Assembly: GCA_910584345.1 (NCBI GenBank)
Contig: CAJTZX010000002.1
Coordinates: 1-64,000, forward strand
From: an uncultured Eubacterium sp.
GTDB taxonomy: Bacteria > Bacillota > Clostridia > Lachnospirales > Lachnospiraceae
Direction: 5' to 3'
Length of the DNA stretch: 64,000 nucleotides
Each line of letters begins with the position of its first letter. Position 1 is the stretch's first letter. The position numbers and the translations under genes are program-made. The notes below the pieces were generated by a model that saw only the letters and a program-made list of their open reading frames with translations, was not told the origin of the DNA and ran no database searches. Below, in pieces: positions 1 to 8,136 of this stretch.

Positions 1-204
1 AGGTATTTTTTTGTGTCAATCTCTTGACCTATTTAAAGTATACAGGAAGCTTTCTCGGATGTTTCGTTACTAATATATCTCTTTGTTTTATGCTGCGTGA
101 TATGCATCTCTATCACGGCAGATGCCGTATATTTATGAATCATTCTGCGGACTGACTGATCGGACAATGGCCTTCCGGCTCGGTTTACAAAAAGAAACCA
201 CTCA
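1..204. other. Intergenic leader, no gene seen
   Basis: I see no convincing gene here. A small dyad (CGTGATAT, six-base gap, CTATCACG) lies at about 95-116 and could be an operator or chance. The region runs into the promoter of the aldo/keto reductase. Confidence 0.5.
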
Positions 205-233
205 TTGACGGAAGATCAAATTCATGATAAAGT
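205..233 (+). promoter_or_regulatory. Candidate sigma-A promoter of the aldo/keto reductase
   Basis: TTGACG at 205-210 and TAAAGT at 228-233 are separated by 17 bases, about 50 bases before the ATG at 283. The spacing is ideal; the -10 box is only a partial match. Confidence 0.45.
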
Positions 234-282
234 TTTAAAAGTTATAAAAATACTTATTTCAAGCAGAAAGAGGTGACAATTT

Positions 283-1422
283 ATGATTTACAACGATTTT
301 CAGGATTTACATTTATCAGCCCTCGGCCTTGGCGCTATGCGTCTGCCCGCTACCGGAGAAAACTTTTCCGAAATTGACGAAGTAGCTGTCGAAAAAATGC
401 TTGCTTATGCAATGGAACAAGGGATTAACTATTATGATACTGCCTGGGGATACCATGACGGTCATTCGGAAACAGTTATCGGCCATATTCTCGGCAAATA
501 TTCACGTGACAGCTACTATCTTGCGACAAAATTTCCAGGGTATGATCTGTCTAATATGGATAAGGTAGAGACTATTTTCGAACAGCAGTTAAAAAAATGC
601 AAGGTAGACTATTTTGATTTTTATCTGTTTCATAATGTATGTGAAATGAATATCGATGCCTACCTGGATCCAAAATATGGCATTTTTGATTATTTAATGA
701 AACAGAAAGAAAACGGCAGAATCCGCCACCTCGGATTTTCCGCACATGGCGACTGTAGTATTATGAAACGGTTTTTAGATGCGTACGGTGAACAGATGGA
801 GTTTGCCCAGATTCAATTAAACTGGATTGACTGGACATTCCAAAATGCAAAGGAAAAGGTATCCCTTTTAAATGACCGCCATATCCCGATCTGGGTGATG
901 GAACCGTTGCGCGGCGGTAAACTGGCATCGTTATCGGAGGAAGCCTCCAACCAGCTACATACACTGCGTCCGAATGAAGATATACCGGCATGGGCATTTC
1001 GTTTCCTGCAGGGTATTGATGGCGTTACGATGATTTTGTCCGGAATGTCTGATCTAAAACAAGTACAGGAAAATGTGAAAACTTTTGAGACTGACCGTCC
1101 ATTAAATCATCAGGAACAAACAGCTCTGCTTAACATTGCTCAACAAATGATTCAAAATATCCTGCCATGTACTGCCTGCCGCTATTGTACTGCACACTGT
1201 CCAAAAGGGCTGGATATCCCTTCTCTGTTAAGTCTGTATAACGAACATTGCTTTACTGGCGGTGGATTTATTGCACCTATGGCACTGATGGCCGTTCCGA
1301 AAGAGAAACATCCATCTGCCTGCATCGGATGCCGCAGCTGCGAAGCAGTCTGTCCGCAGCAGATCAAAATATCAGAAGCTATGGCGGATTTTGATGCAAA
1401 ATTACAAAATGCTTCTTTTTAG
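283..1422 (+). CDS. Aldo/keto reductase with C-terminal 4Fe-4S ferredoxin domain
   Basis: This 379-residue protein has an N-terminal aldo/keto reductase barrel and a C-terminal iron-sulfur domain. The barrel starts with LGLGAMRLP. The likely catalytic residues are the Asp in YYDTAWGY, the Tyr of the same segment, the Lys in LATKF and the His in FYLFHN. The last 90 residues hold two ferredoxin-like clusters, CTACRYCTAHCP and CIGCRSCEAVCP, each able to bind a 4Fe-4S centre. Such fusions are common in anaerobic Clostridia and presumably take electrons from ferredoxin; the substrate cannot be told from sequence. It is cytoplasmic and stands alone, convergent with the rib operon. The start is fixed by GAGGTGA eight bases upstream of the ATG. 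Confidence 0.9.
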   Translation: MIYNDFQDLHLSALGLGAMRLPATGENFSEIDEVAVEKMLAYAMEQGINYYDTAWGYHDGHSETVIGHILGKYSRDSYYLATKFPGYDLSNMDKVETIFEQQLKKCKVDYFDFYLFHNVCEMNIDAYLDPKYGIFDYLMKQKENGRIRHLGFSAHGDCSIMKRFLDAYGEQMEFAQIQLNWIDWTFQNAKEKVSLLNDRHIPIWVMEPLRGGKLASLSEEASNQLHTLRPNEDIPAWAFRFLQGIDGVTMILSGMSDLKQVQENVKTFETDRPLNHQEQTALLNIAQQMIQNILPCTACRYCTAHCPKGLDIPSLLSLYNEHCFTGGGFIAPMALMAVPKEKHPSACIGCRSCEAVCPQQIKISEAMADFDAKLQNASF

Positions 1423-1430
1423 TTAGGAAC

Positions 1431-1474
1431 ATAAAAAATTTGCAGGGATTGACATTATGCCATCCCTGCAAAAA
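1431..1474 (-). terminator. Rho-independent terminator of the rib operon
   Basis: An 11-base stem (TTTGCAGGGAT with ATCCCTGCAAA) with a 12-base loop lies just past ribH. On the minus strand it is followed by AATTTTTT, so it ends the rib transcript. The plus-strand tail is not T-rich, so termination of the reductase here is less sure. Confidence 0.75.
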
Positions 1475-1506
1475 CATTCTGATAAAACATCCTAGAGAAA
1501 TACGAT

Positions 1507-1974
1507 TTAGCTCTCAATTTCCCGGATCAGATTCACCATCTCTATCGCTCCAACTGCACAGTCATAGCCCTTATTTCCTGCTTTCGTACCTGCTCTTTCG
1601 ATTGCCTGCTCGATATTTTCTGTTGTAAGAATTCCGAACATCACCGGGATACCGCTTTCTAGCGAAACAGCAGCGATTCCTTTCGATACCTCATTACATA
1701 CATAATCATAATGGCTTGTGGCTCCGCGAATGACTGCTCCCAGACAAATGACTGCATCATACTTTCCGCTTTTCGCCATTTTGGATGCAATCAGCGGAAT
1801 CTCAAATGCTCCCGGAACCCATGCTACGTGCACATCTTCTTCTTTCACATCGTGACGAATCAATCCATCCATCGCTCCGCCCAGCAGCTTTGAGGTAATA
1901 AATTCATTAAATCGTGCTGCAACAATACCGATTTTGATCTCTTTTGATACAAGTTTTCCTTCAAATGTTTTCAT
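1507..1974 (-). CDS. ribH: 6,7-dimethyl-8-ribityllumazine synthase
   Basis: This enzyme condenses 5-amino-6-ribitylamino-uracil with 3,4-dihydroxy-2-butanone 4-phosphate to make lumazine, the penultimate step to riboflavin. At 155 residues it has the family length. Signature segments visible are RFNEFITSKLLGGA near the start, VPGAFEIPL, GAVIRGATSHYDYV with the conserved His, and FGILTTENIEQA. It normally assembles into a 60-mer capsid. It is the last gene of the riboswitch-controlled ribD-ribE-ribBA-ribH operon, 121 bases after ribBA. The start is preceded by AAAGGAAATTATT. Confidence 0.97.
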   Translation of the reverse strand: MKTFEGKLVSKEIKIGIVAARFNEFITSKLLGGAMDGLIRHDVKEEDVHVAWVPGAFEIPLIASKMAKSGKYDAVICLGAVIRGATSHYDYVCNEVSKGIAAVSLESGIPVMFGILTTENIEQAIERAGTKAGNKGYDCAVGAIEMVNLIREIES

Positions 1975-2095
1975 AATAATTTCCTTTCTTTTTCTGTTCT
2001 CTGTTTTCTATTCTCAATTTTTAGATTTATTAAATATCGATTAACTATTTCACTGTCCAGATTCAAAGCATCGAATAAAAATATTCGTTTTAAGA

Positions 2096-3295
2096 TTAAT
2101 ATTTTAAAATATGTCCCATTCGCTGCTGCTTTGTTTTTAGATAAAACAAATCATGGGCTGTAGCATCCATCTGAATCGGCACACGTTCTGAGATTTCCAT
2201 TCCAAACTCTGAAAGCTGATATACTTTATCTGGATTGTTTGTCAGCAAATGTAAGCTTTTTACACCTAAATCCCGTAAGATTTGCGCTCCAATATAGTAC
2301 TCACGCTGATCTCCGGCAAATCCAAGCGCAAGATTTGCTTCCAATGTATCCATTCCCTGTTCCTGCAGCTCATAGGCACGCAGTTTATTAATTAAGCCAA
2401 TTCCACGGCCCTCCTGGCGCATATAAAGCAAAATCCCACGGCCCTCTTTTTCAATCTGCGTCATTGCTGCAGCAAATTGCTGCCCACAGTCACAGCGTAA
2501 GGAACCAAACGTATCTCCTGTCAGACATTCGGAATGTACACGGCAAAGTACATCTTTTCCATCACTGATATCCCCTTTTACTAACGCAACATGATGCTCT
2601 CCGTTCAGCTGGTTAACATAACCATATGCTGTAAAGTCTCCATATTTTGTCGGCATTTTTGTAACCGTTACCCGTTCCACCAGCTTTTCATGACATTTTC
2701 GGTAATTCTGCAAATCCTGAATCGTAATAAACGTCAAATCCCACTTTTTTGCCAGCTCCGCCAATTCCGGCATACGCATCATCGTTCCATCATCCCGCAT
2801 AATCTCACAGCAAAGGCCGCATTCTTTTAAACCCGCAAGCCTGCATAAATCTACAGTCGCCTCTGTATGTCCATTGCGCTCCAAAACACCGTTTTCTTTC
2901 GCCAAAAGGGGAAACATATGTCCTGGCCGCCGAAAATCTTCCGGCTTCACATCATCTGCTACACAATTCATAGCTGTAACAGACCGTTCCTCGGCAGAAA
3001 TTCCTGTCGAGGTCGACACATGGTCAATCGAAACGGTAAACGCTGTTTCATGATTGTCCGTATTGTCCTGAACCATCTGTGGAATCCTTAATTTCTGCAC
3101 ATATTTTGCTGCCATTGGCATACAGATCAACCCCTTGCCATATGTCGCCATAAAATTAATATTCTCTGTCGTTGCAAACTCCGCTGCACAAATAAAATCG
3201 CCTTCATTTTCCCTGTCCTGGTCATCCGTCACTAAGATAATTTTTCCATTTCTCAAATCAGCCAACGCTTCTTCTACCGTATGAAACTGAAACAT
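2096..3295 (-). CDS. ribBA: Bifunctional DHBP synthase / GTP cyclohydrolase II
   Basis: This 399-residue fusion makes both riboflavin building blocks. The N-terminal half is 3,4-dihydroxy-2-butanone 4-phosphate synthase, acting on ribulose 5-phosphate, with TDDQDRENEGDF and RRPGHMFPLLA motifs. The C-terminal half is GTP cyclohydrolase II, with the zinc-binding ECLTGDTFGSLRCDCG segment and the MRQEGRGIGL motif. I chose the ATG giving MFQFHTVEEAL because TAGGAGGAG stands just upstream. The frame stays open for about 74 more codons, but these overlap ribE and look noncoding. It follows ribE by 11 bases. Confidence 0.97.
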   Translation of the reverse strand: MFQFHTVEEALADLRNGKIILVTDDQDRENEGDFICAAEFATTENINFMATYGKGLICMPMAAKYVQKLRIPQMVQDNTDNHETAFTVSIDHVSTSTGISAEERSVTAMNCVADDVKPEDFRRPGHMFPLLAKENGVLERNGHTEATVDLCRLAGLKECGLCCEIMRDDGTMMRMPELAELAKKWDLTFITIQDLQNYRKCHEKLVERVTVTKMPTKYGDFTAYGYVNQLNGEHHVALVKGDISDGKDVLCRVHSECLTGDTFGSLRCDCGQQFAAAMTQIEKEGRGILLYMRQEGRGIGLINKLRAYELQEQGMDTLEANLALGFAGDQREYYIGAQILRDLGVKSLHLLTNNPDKVYQLSEFGMEISERVPIQMDATAHDLFYLKTKQQRMGHILKY

Positions 3296-3306
3296 AAACA
3301 CTCCTC

Positions 3307-3966
3307 CTAAAATCCATATTTCATTAAAAACTCTTTTGTAATATTGCTCTGTTTTTCCTGACTTTTTTCCCGCTTTGCTACAGGCTGCATCAATTTTTCC
3401 ACATACTTTCCAATGATATCTGTCTCCAGATTCACAAAATCCCCGGTCGTACGTTCCTTTAAAATCGTCTGCTGCTGTGTATGCGGAATGACCGATACGG
3501 AAAAACAATCTGTCCACACCTGTGCAACTGTCAGGCTGATTCCATCCACCGTTACAGACCCTTTTTCTACAATATATCTTAAAACAGCGGGCTCTGCTTC
3601 AATCGTATACCAGACTGCCGTATCATCACGGCTCGTACGAACAATCCTGCCAACACCATCCACATGTCCAGCGACAATATGGCCGCCAAACCGTCCATCT
3701 GCAGCCATCGCCCTCTCCAGATTGACACGGCTTCCCCGTTTCATTTGCGCAAGCGAAGACCGATTTAATGTCTCATGCATTACATCCGCCAGAAAATATC
3801 CCTCAGACAACGCTGTCACTGTCAGACAGATTCCATTAACCGCAATACTGTCTCCAACCTTTGTCTGTTCCAGTACTTTAGATGCCTGAATCGTCAATAT
3901 GGCAGAATGCTGTCCTTTTTTTATCTGCTGAATCGTTCCGATTTCCTCAATAATCCCTGTGAACAT
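3307..3966 (-). CDS. ribE: Riboflavin synthase, alpha chain
   Basis: Riboflavin synthase dismutates two lumazines into riboflavin. The protein (219 residues) shows the two homologous lumazine-binding halves of the family: MFTGIIEEIG with GGHIVAGHVDG in the first, and VEKGSVTVDGISLTV with NLETDIIGKYVEK in the second. Two ATG codons are adjacent (3969 and 3966). I prefer the second because it lies better spaced from AGGTGG and gives the usual MFTGII start. Its start overlaps the 3' end of ribD by 20 bases, so translation is probably coupled. The tail past about residue 200 is a little longer than usual. Confidence 0.96.
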   Translation of the reverse strand: MFTGIIEEIGTIQQIKKGQHSAILTIQASKVLEQTKVGDSIAVNGICLTVTALSEGYFLADVMHETLNRSSLAQMKRGSRVNLERAMAADGRFGGHIVAGHVDGVGRIVRTSRDDTAVWYTIEAEPAVLRYIVEKGSVTVDGISLTVAQVWTDCFSVSVIPHTQQQTILKERTTGDFVNLETDIIGKYVEKLMQPVAKREKSQEKQSNITKEFLMKYGF

Positions 3967-5059
3967 CATCCACCACCTCGCTTTCTATTAAAAAATCATC
4001 TCCCAGACGAATCATCGTGCTGTTTTTTAAAGAAAACGCATCTGCCACCGCAGCAATGCCAGCTCCTTCCACCGGAGTTTTTGCATCCTTTCCGCCAAAT
4101 AGCTTCGGTGCAAGATACGCCTGCACTTTGCGCACAATCCCGCTTTTTAGCGCCGCCCAATGCAGCGTTCCGCCCCCTTCTAATAAAATACTGTCAATCT
4201 GCTCTTCACCCAGCATGTTCATTAACTGACACAAATCCAAATGTCCATCTTTTTCATCTGTTAATAATATCCGACAGCCTGCTCGTTCCAAAGCATCCTG
4301 CTTTTGCTTCTCCGCATAATGTTTCCCCGCTGCCAGAATTGTCGGAACCTGTCTGGCAGTTGCTACAATCTGAGAATTTAAAGGTATCTTGAGTTTTGTA
4401 TCACATATCACCCGTATCGGATTTTTTCCGCCCGGTATCCTGCAGGTCAGCAGCGGATCATCTGCCAGTACCGTTCCTATCCCAGCCATAATTGCTGTAT
4501 ACCGATGGCGCTGCTGCTGTACATGATTTCTGGCAATTTCTCCGGTAATCCATTTGGAATCGCCTGTATAAGCCGCTATTTTTCCATCCATCGTCATCGC
4601 ATATTTCATCACTACGAACGGCAGACCCGTTTGAATATAATAAAAAAACACTTCATTTAAACGATCACACTCTTCCCGCAGCACATTTTCTGTGACCTGT
4701 ACACCATATTCCCGCAAAATCTGCACACCCTTGCCACTCACAAGCGGATTCGGATCCGCCGACCCAATTACAACCTTACCAATACCAGCCTCTATCACTG
4801 CATTTACACAAGGCGGCTGCTTTCCATAATGACAACACGGTTCCAGTGTTACGTACATCACCGCCCCTTTCGGCGACTCCGTACAGGAAGCCAGCGCATT
4901 CCTCTCCGCATGAGGCTGACCATATGTCTCATGAAAACCTTGCCCGATCACTCTGCCATCCTTAACGATAACCGCTCCAACCATGGGATTCGGCGCAGTA
5001 AATCCACATCCCTTTTGGGCAAGTTCCAATGCCATACGCATATATTCTGTATCATTCAT
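3947..5059 (-). CDS. ribD: Riboflavin deaminase/reductase
   Basis: This two-domain enzyme (370 residues) carries out the deamination and NADPH-dependent reduction steps of riboflavin synthesis. The N-terminal cytidine-deaminase fold shows the zinc motif HAERNAL and PCCHYGKQPPC. The C-terminal reductase domain begins at about residue 150 with VVMKYAMTMDGKIA and has ILLEGGGTLHWAAL. The ATG at 5059 is chosen because GGAGG lies seven bases upstream; an earlier in-frame ATG would add 11 residues without a ribosome site. It is the first gene after the FMN riboswitch. Confidence 0.96.
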   Translation of the reverse strand: MNDTEYMRMALELAQKGCGFTAPNPMVGAVIVKDGRVIGQGFHETYGQPHAERNALASCTESPKGAVMYVTLEPCCHYGKQPPCVNAVIEAGIGKVVIGSADPNPLVSGKGVQILREYGVQVTENVLREECDRLNEVFFYYIQTGLPFVVMKYAMTMDGKIAAYTGDSKWITGEIARNHVQQQRHRYTAIMAGIGTVLADDPLLTCRIPGGKNPIRVICDTKLKIPLNSQIVATARQVPTILAAGKHYAEKQKQDALERAGCRILLTDEKDGHLDLCQLMNMLGEEQIDSILLEGGGTLHWAALKSGIVRKVQAYLAPKLFGGKDAKTPVEGAGIAAVADAFSLKNSTMIRLGDDFLIESEVVDDVHRDY

Positions 5060-5094
5060 GAAAATACCTCCAATATTTAAGGTTAAACTCACCT

Positions 5095-5131
5095 AATAAA
5101 AAAGCTCTGGCATGTTAAAACAAACCAGAGC
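5095..5131 (-). terminator. Riboswitch-controlled intrinsic terminator
   Basis: GCTCTGG and CCAGAGC form a seven-base stem followed on the minus strand by TTTTTTATT. It lies between the FMN aptamer and ribD, so it is the expression platform: FMN binding should favour this terminator and shut the operon. Confidence 0.85.
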
Positions 5132-5203
5132 AGATGTTTTCTATATAGACTTCATCCTAAGACTTTCCATACAGAATGGTGCAGAATTATTGTTCCGCAT
5201 CTT

Positions 5204-5318
5204 ACAATCTTCTTTCATCCAGACTATACTGTCGGCTTCGGAATTTCACCGAATCATGCCTTATGGCTCGTGGGCTTTACCACCGGTAGGGACTCACACC
5301 CTGCCCTGAAGATTTTAT
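5204..5318 (-). promoter_or_regulatory. FMN riboswitch (RFN element)
   Basis: Read on the minus strand, the element opens with ATCTTCAGGGCAGGGTG and closes with GATGAAAGAAGAT. Those ends form the P1 stem. The interior has the conserved RFN segments CCCACGAGCC, GATTCGGTGAAATTCCGA and CCGACAGTATAGTC. The match to the consensus is close enough to call without a search. It controls ribD-ribE-ribBA-ribH through the terminator at 5095-5131. Confidence 0.96.
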
Positions 5319-5333
5319 TCAATTCTGTAGATG

Positions 5334-5362
5334 ATTATAAACCATTGTATGTGATTATGCAA
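5334..5362 (-). promoter_or_regulatory. Promoter of the rib operon
   Basis: On the minus strand TTGCAT and TATAAT are 17 bases apart, about ten bases before the riboswitch P1 stem. This is a near-consensus housekeeping promoter and it places the transcript start just ahead of the aptamer. Confidence 0.8.
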
Positions 5363-5401
5363 GAGGGTTTTTGCTTATACAGATTAAAAAAGTGTAAATC
5401 C

Positions 5402-5435
5402 TGTAACAATTCAGATAACCCATGGAACTGTTACA
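5402..5435. repeat. Dispersed hairpin repeat, copy 1
   Basis: TGTAACA and TGTTACA bound a 34-base palindromic element with inner arms GTAACAATTC and GAACTGTTAC. Near-copies lie at 45478-45508 and 57810-57841, with a degenerate copy at 63530-63555. Confidence 0.7.
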
Positions 5436-5552
5436 AAGCCTCACTAAACAGCACTGCTTGTCTTCTATATAGAAATACAGACTAAATTTTTTTCGATTTA
5501 TGCCGATAGCAAATAAGAAAGTATTTTCATTTTTATTAACGGAGGACATCAA

Positions 5553-6179
5553 ATGAAAGCCGAACCTAATGATTGGAGACCATATGGTAAAATTATTTAT
5601 CAGAAACAACATTTCATAGTCAAACAAGTAGCCTTACTTCCTGAGAAAGCAGCTGAGTATGACAGCGCACCTGATTATGCCTGCTGTCCGATTCAATCCT
5701 GGCAGTATACCGATTTACATAAGTTATTTGATGACTGGCGCCAGCAATTTGCCAAAGCATCTTCAAATGGCATCTGCAAACGTATTCCATGTATCTGTTA
5801 TCCAGATACGATAACCTTTCGGGCAGCTTATTTAGCCGGCCTAAAGCATAGCACCTTTATGAAGTCTATGAACGACAACATTGATCGCGGATGGGAATCT
5901 GCAAGAATTACCGCACATGATACCGTAACGAAAGCAACGAAAGCAAAAGACCTGAAAGAAATATGCAGAGCCATCGGTTACCCGCCGTTTATCATCGCTG
6001 CACTTGGCAAAGCCCTTCTCAAATTTGAAGATGGAGATGCCATCCCGCTGATAGCCAAATTCTATGAGGAATTGATTACAAGTATTCTCTATACACCTGT
6101 AGAAAAGCCAGATGAATTGGCATTAAAGATTTCCGATAAAACATGGGAAATCATCGATGCCACTGAATTTAATTACTAA
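5553..6179 (+). CDS. Unrecognised conserved-looking protein
   Basis: I do not recognise this 208-residue protein. It reads as a soluble, mixed helix protein without a signal peptide or membrane segment. It contains several Cys (YACCPIQSW, CKRIPCICYPD) that do not form a clear metal site, and a basic patch around residues 125-140. The start has GGAGGACATCAA directly before the ATG, which supports real translation. It is monocistronic, divergent from the rib promoter and closed by a long hairpin at 6185-6235. No function is proposed. Confidence 0.75.
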   Translation: MKAEPNDWRPYGKIIYQKQHFIVKQVALLPEKAAEYDSAPDYACCPIQSWQYTDLHKLFDDWRQQFAKASSNGICKRIPCICYPDTITFRAAYLAGLKHSTFMKSMNDNIDRGWESARITAHDTVTKATKAKDLKEICRAIGYPPFIIAALGKALLKFEDGDAIPLIAKFYEELITSILYTPVEKPDELALKISDKTWEIIDATEFNY

Positions 6180-6184
6180 TACAG

Positions 6185-6235
6185 CGGATACTAAATAAGT
6201 ACCAGTTCATTACCCGGTATTTATTTAATATCCGT
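6185..6235 (+). terminator. Long AU-rich hairpin after the 208-residue gene
   Basis: CGGATACTAAATAAGTACC pairs with GGTATTTATTTAATATCCG over 19 positions, counting G-U pairs, six bases after the stop codon. The tail GTTGTATCTT is only weakly T-rich, so this may be a terminator or a transcript-stabilising hairpin. Confidence 0.5.
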
Positions 6236-6271
6236 TGTATCTTCACATTAAAAAGGTTTTTATAAAAATAG

Positions 6272-6345
6272 CCCTTTCACGCAGAGTTTCTTCTATTTTA
6301 AATTTTCATTTAATTCTACTCTGCCGAAAGAGTTATTTTTTGTTT
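6272..6345. terminator. Second hairpin with T-tract
   Basis: CCTTTCACGCAGAGT and ACTCTGCCGAAAGAG form an imperfect stem, followed on the plus strand by TTATTTTTTGTTT. It may be the main plus-strand terminator of the upstream gene. The rest of 6180-6532 contains no gene that I can see. Confidence 0.5.
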
Positions 6346-6481
6346 ATTTTCTTATAATTTGATTTTTCTTGTATGGTTCTTTTCCTGTTTTGGAAAAAAG
6401 CAATATCTTTTTGATTTTATAATAAAGTATCTTTACAACTAATCTGAATCGCACTATGATATCTAAGAAGCGCAACATTTA

Positions 6482-6510
6482 AGAATAACGAAATGCATTT
6501 TGGTTATTCT
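6482..6510 (+). promoter_or_regulatory. 29-bp palindrome before dinB, candidate operator
   Basis: AGAATAAC and GTTATTCT bound a 29-base dyad that also pairs in its middle around AAATGCATTT; 12 of 14 pairs match. It ends 22 bases before the polymerase ATG, where an operator or a leader hairpin would act. It is not a canonical Firmicute LexA box (GAAC-N4-GTTC). Confidence 0.5.
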
Positions 6511-6532
6511 ATCACTATGAGGAGTATTAGCC

Positions 6533-7840
6533 ATGCCGAAACAAATTATTTTTCACATTGACGTAAACAGCGCATTTTTATCCTGGGAAGCTTCCTACCG
6601 CATTCATCATCTTGGCGGAACGGTTGACTTGCGTACGATTCCCTCTGCTGTAGGCGGCAATATATCCAAACGACGTGGTATTGTTCTGGCGAAATCCATT
6701 CCAGCAAAAAAATATCACATCCAAACTGGAGAACCGATTACAGATGCATTAAGAAAATGTCCCAATCTCATAATCGTTCCTCCTAACTATGAATTATATG
6801 AAAAAAACTCAAAAGCATTTATGAACATATTGCGAAAGTATACCGATAAGGTTGAACAATACAGCATTGACGAAGCTTTTATGGATATGACCGGAACACA
6901 GATGCTTTTCGGCCCTCCTGTTGTAGCTGCTACTGCCCTGAAAGATGAGATTCGCCGCACACTCGGCTTCACTGTAAATGTAGGCATTTCGGATAAAAAA
7001 TTGCTTGCCAAAATGGCCAGTGATTTTGAAAAACCTGACCGTGTGCATACGTTATTTAGCAAAGATATTCAGCAAAAAATGTGGCCGCTCCCAGTTCGAG
7101 ATCTGTTTTTTGTAGGGAGCGCTTCTGAAAAAAAATTAAACGCCATTGGTATCCAAACAATTGGTGATCTGGCAAAAACAGACCTTAAAACATTAAAAGC
7201 TCTTTTAAAAAAACACGGGGAAGTAATCTGGAATTTTGCAAACGGGAAAGATGTATCTTATGTGGAACCCGAACCAGCTGATAATAAAGGTTATGGCAAT
7301 TCCACGACGATTGCCTTTGACGTCGCTGACGCTCCAACTGCTAAATTGGTTTTGCTGTCTTTATCTGAGACGATTGGCAGACGTTTGCGCAAAAACAACG
7401 TCCGCATTGATATGATTTCGGTAAGTATCCGATATCATGATTTCAATTCTGTATCGCATCAAAATATGCTGGAAACTCCCACCAACATTACAAATGAAAT
7501 CCACGCTGCAGCATGCAAACTGTTTGATGAGCTCTGGGACGGAACCCCAATCCGTCATCTGGGTGTGCATACCGGACATGTAACAAAAGACGGTTCAAAC
7601 CGTCAGATTTCTCTATTTGATGATACTGATTATGAAAAACTGGAAAAACTAGACCATGCCGTCGACCATATCCGCGAAAAATTTGGCGCTGACTCAATCA
7701 TGCGAGCTTCTTTTTTAAATCAAGATAAAATAGATCATATGAATGGCGGCATATCCAGAGAGAATCGTACTGTAGATTATAGTAAAACAGATCTGGATAT
7801 TTCCGTCAAAAAGAAGGTAGATAAATGGGATTTCAATTAG
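6533..7840 (+). CDS. dinB: Y-family DNA polymerase (DinB/Pol IV type)
   Basis: This is a translesion DNA polymerase of 435 residues. The catalytic carboxylates are visible: Asp10 in HIDVNSAF and Asp113-Glu114 in YSIDEAFMD. The thumb and little-finger regions follow, and a QISLF beta-clamp binding motif sits near residue 360. The form with RGIVLAKS and the linker KKYHIQTGEP is one I associate with Clostridia, where it replaces classical DinB. GAGGAG lies upstream of the ATG. It overlaps the next gene by 16 bases, indicating translational coupling. A palindrome at 6482-6510 may regulate it; it could be SOS-linked, but no LexA box was seen. Confidence 0.93.
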   Translation: MPKQIIFHIDVNSAFLSWEASYRIHHLGGTVDLRTIPSAVGGNISKRRGIVLAKSIPAKKYHIQTGEPITDALRKCPNLIIVPPNYELYEKNSKAFMNILRKYTDKVEQYSIDEAFMDMTGTQMLFGPPVVAATALKDEIRRTLGFTVNVGISDKKLLAKMASDFEKPDRVHTLFSKDIQQKMWPLPVRDLFFVGSASEKKLNAIGIQTIGDLAKTDLKTLKALLKKHGEVIWNFANGKDVSYVEPEPADNKGYGNSTTIAFDVADAPTAKLVLLSLSETIGRRLRKNNVRIDMISVSIRYHDFNSVSHQNMLETPTNITNEIHAAACKLFDELWDGTPIRHLGVHTGHVTKDGSNRQISLFDDTDYEKLEKLDHAVDHIREKFGADSIMRASFLNQDKIDHMNGGISRENRTVDYSKTDLDISVKKKVDKWDFN

Positions 7841-8136
7841 GTGACATTATAGAAACGCGTGAACACGGCGTCCTACATGGAATACAGCGAGAAATTGCCT
7901 GTGAATGCTGGTTTACAAGCAATGGAAGAACTATTCCTCAAATTATAAAAGTCATGGATGAGGAAGGACGCCTGTACACAATACGCGATATTGAACTGCT
8001 AACAGCAGAAACCAAAACATACAGTGGTATCCAGACTGTCGAACATTTATGCAGAATCCGTATTTATGGTACCGAAAGCATTGTGAAACTGATCTACACA
8101 AAAGAAAGCTGTAGATGGACAATCATCGAAGTATAA
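7825..8136 (+). CDS. Small protein coupled to DinB polymerase
   Basis: This 103-residue protein begins inside the 3' end of dinB. It looks like a compact beta-rich cytoplasmic protein (VLHGIQREIACECWF, LYTIRDIELL, IRIYGTESIVKLIY). I remember small genes of this kind following Y-family polymerases in Lachnospiraceae, but not a function. The overlap suggests it is made in fixed ratio with the polymerase and may assist it. Its stop codon directly abuts the stop of the convergent ABC transporter gene, with no space for a terminator. Confidence 0.8.
   Translation: MGFQLGDIIETREHGVLHGIQREIACECWFTSNGRTIPQIIKVMDEEGRLYTIRDIELLTAETKTYSGIQTVEHLCRIRIYGTESIVKLIYTKESCRWTIIEV

Noticed and set aside
3296..3517. 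N-terminal extension of ribBA
   Set aside because: The frame is open but lies over ribE in another frame, has no homology to DHBP synthase and lacks a ribosome site; TAGGAGGAG marks the start at 3295.
3775..4392. 205-codon open frame on the plus strand over ribD
   Set aside because: Antisense shadow of a well-supported gene; Pro/His/Leu-rich with no domain and no ribosome site.
6482..6510. LexA (SOS) box before dinB
   Set aside because: The expected GAAC-N4-GTTC is absent; the dyad is longer and of different sequence.
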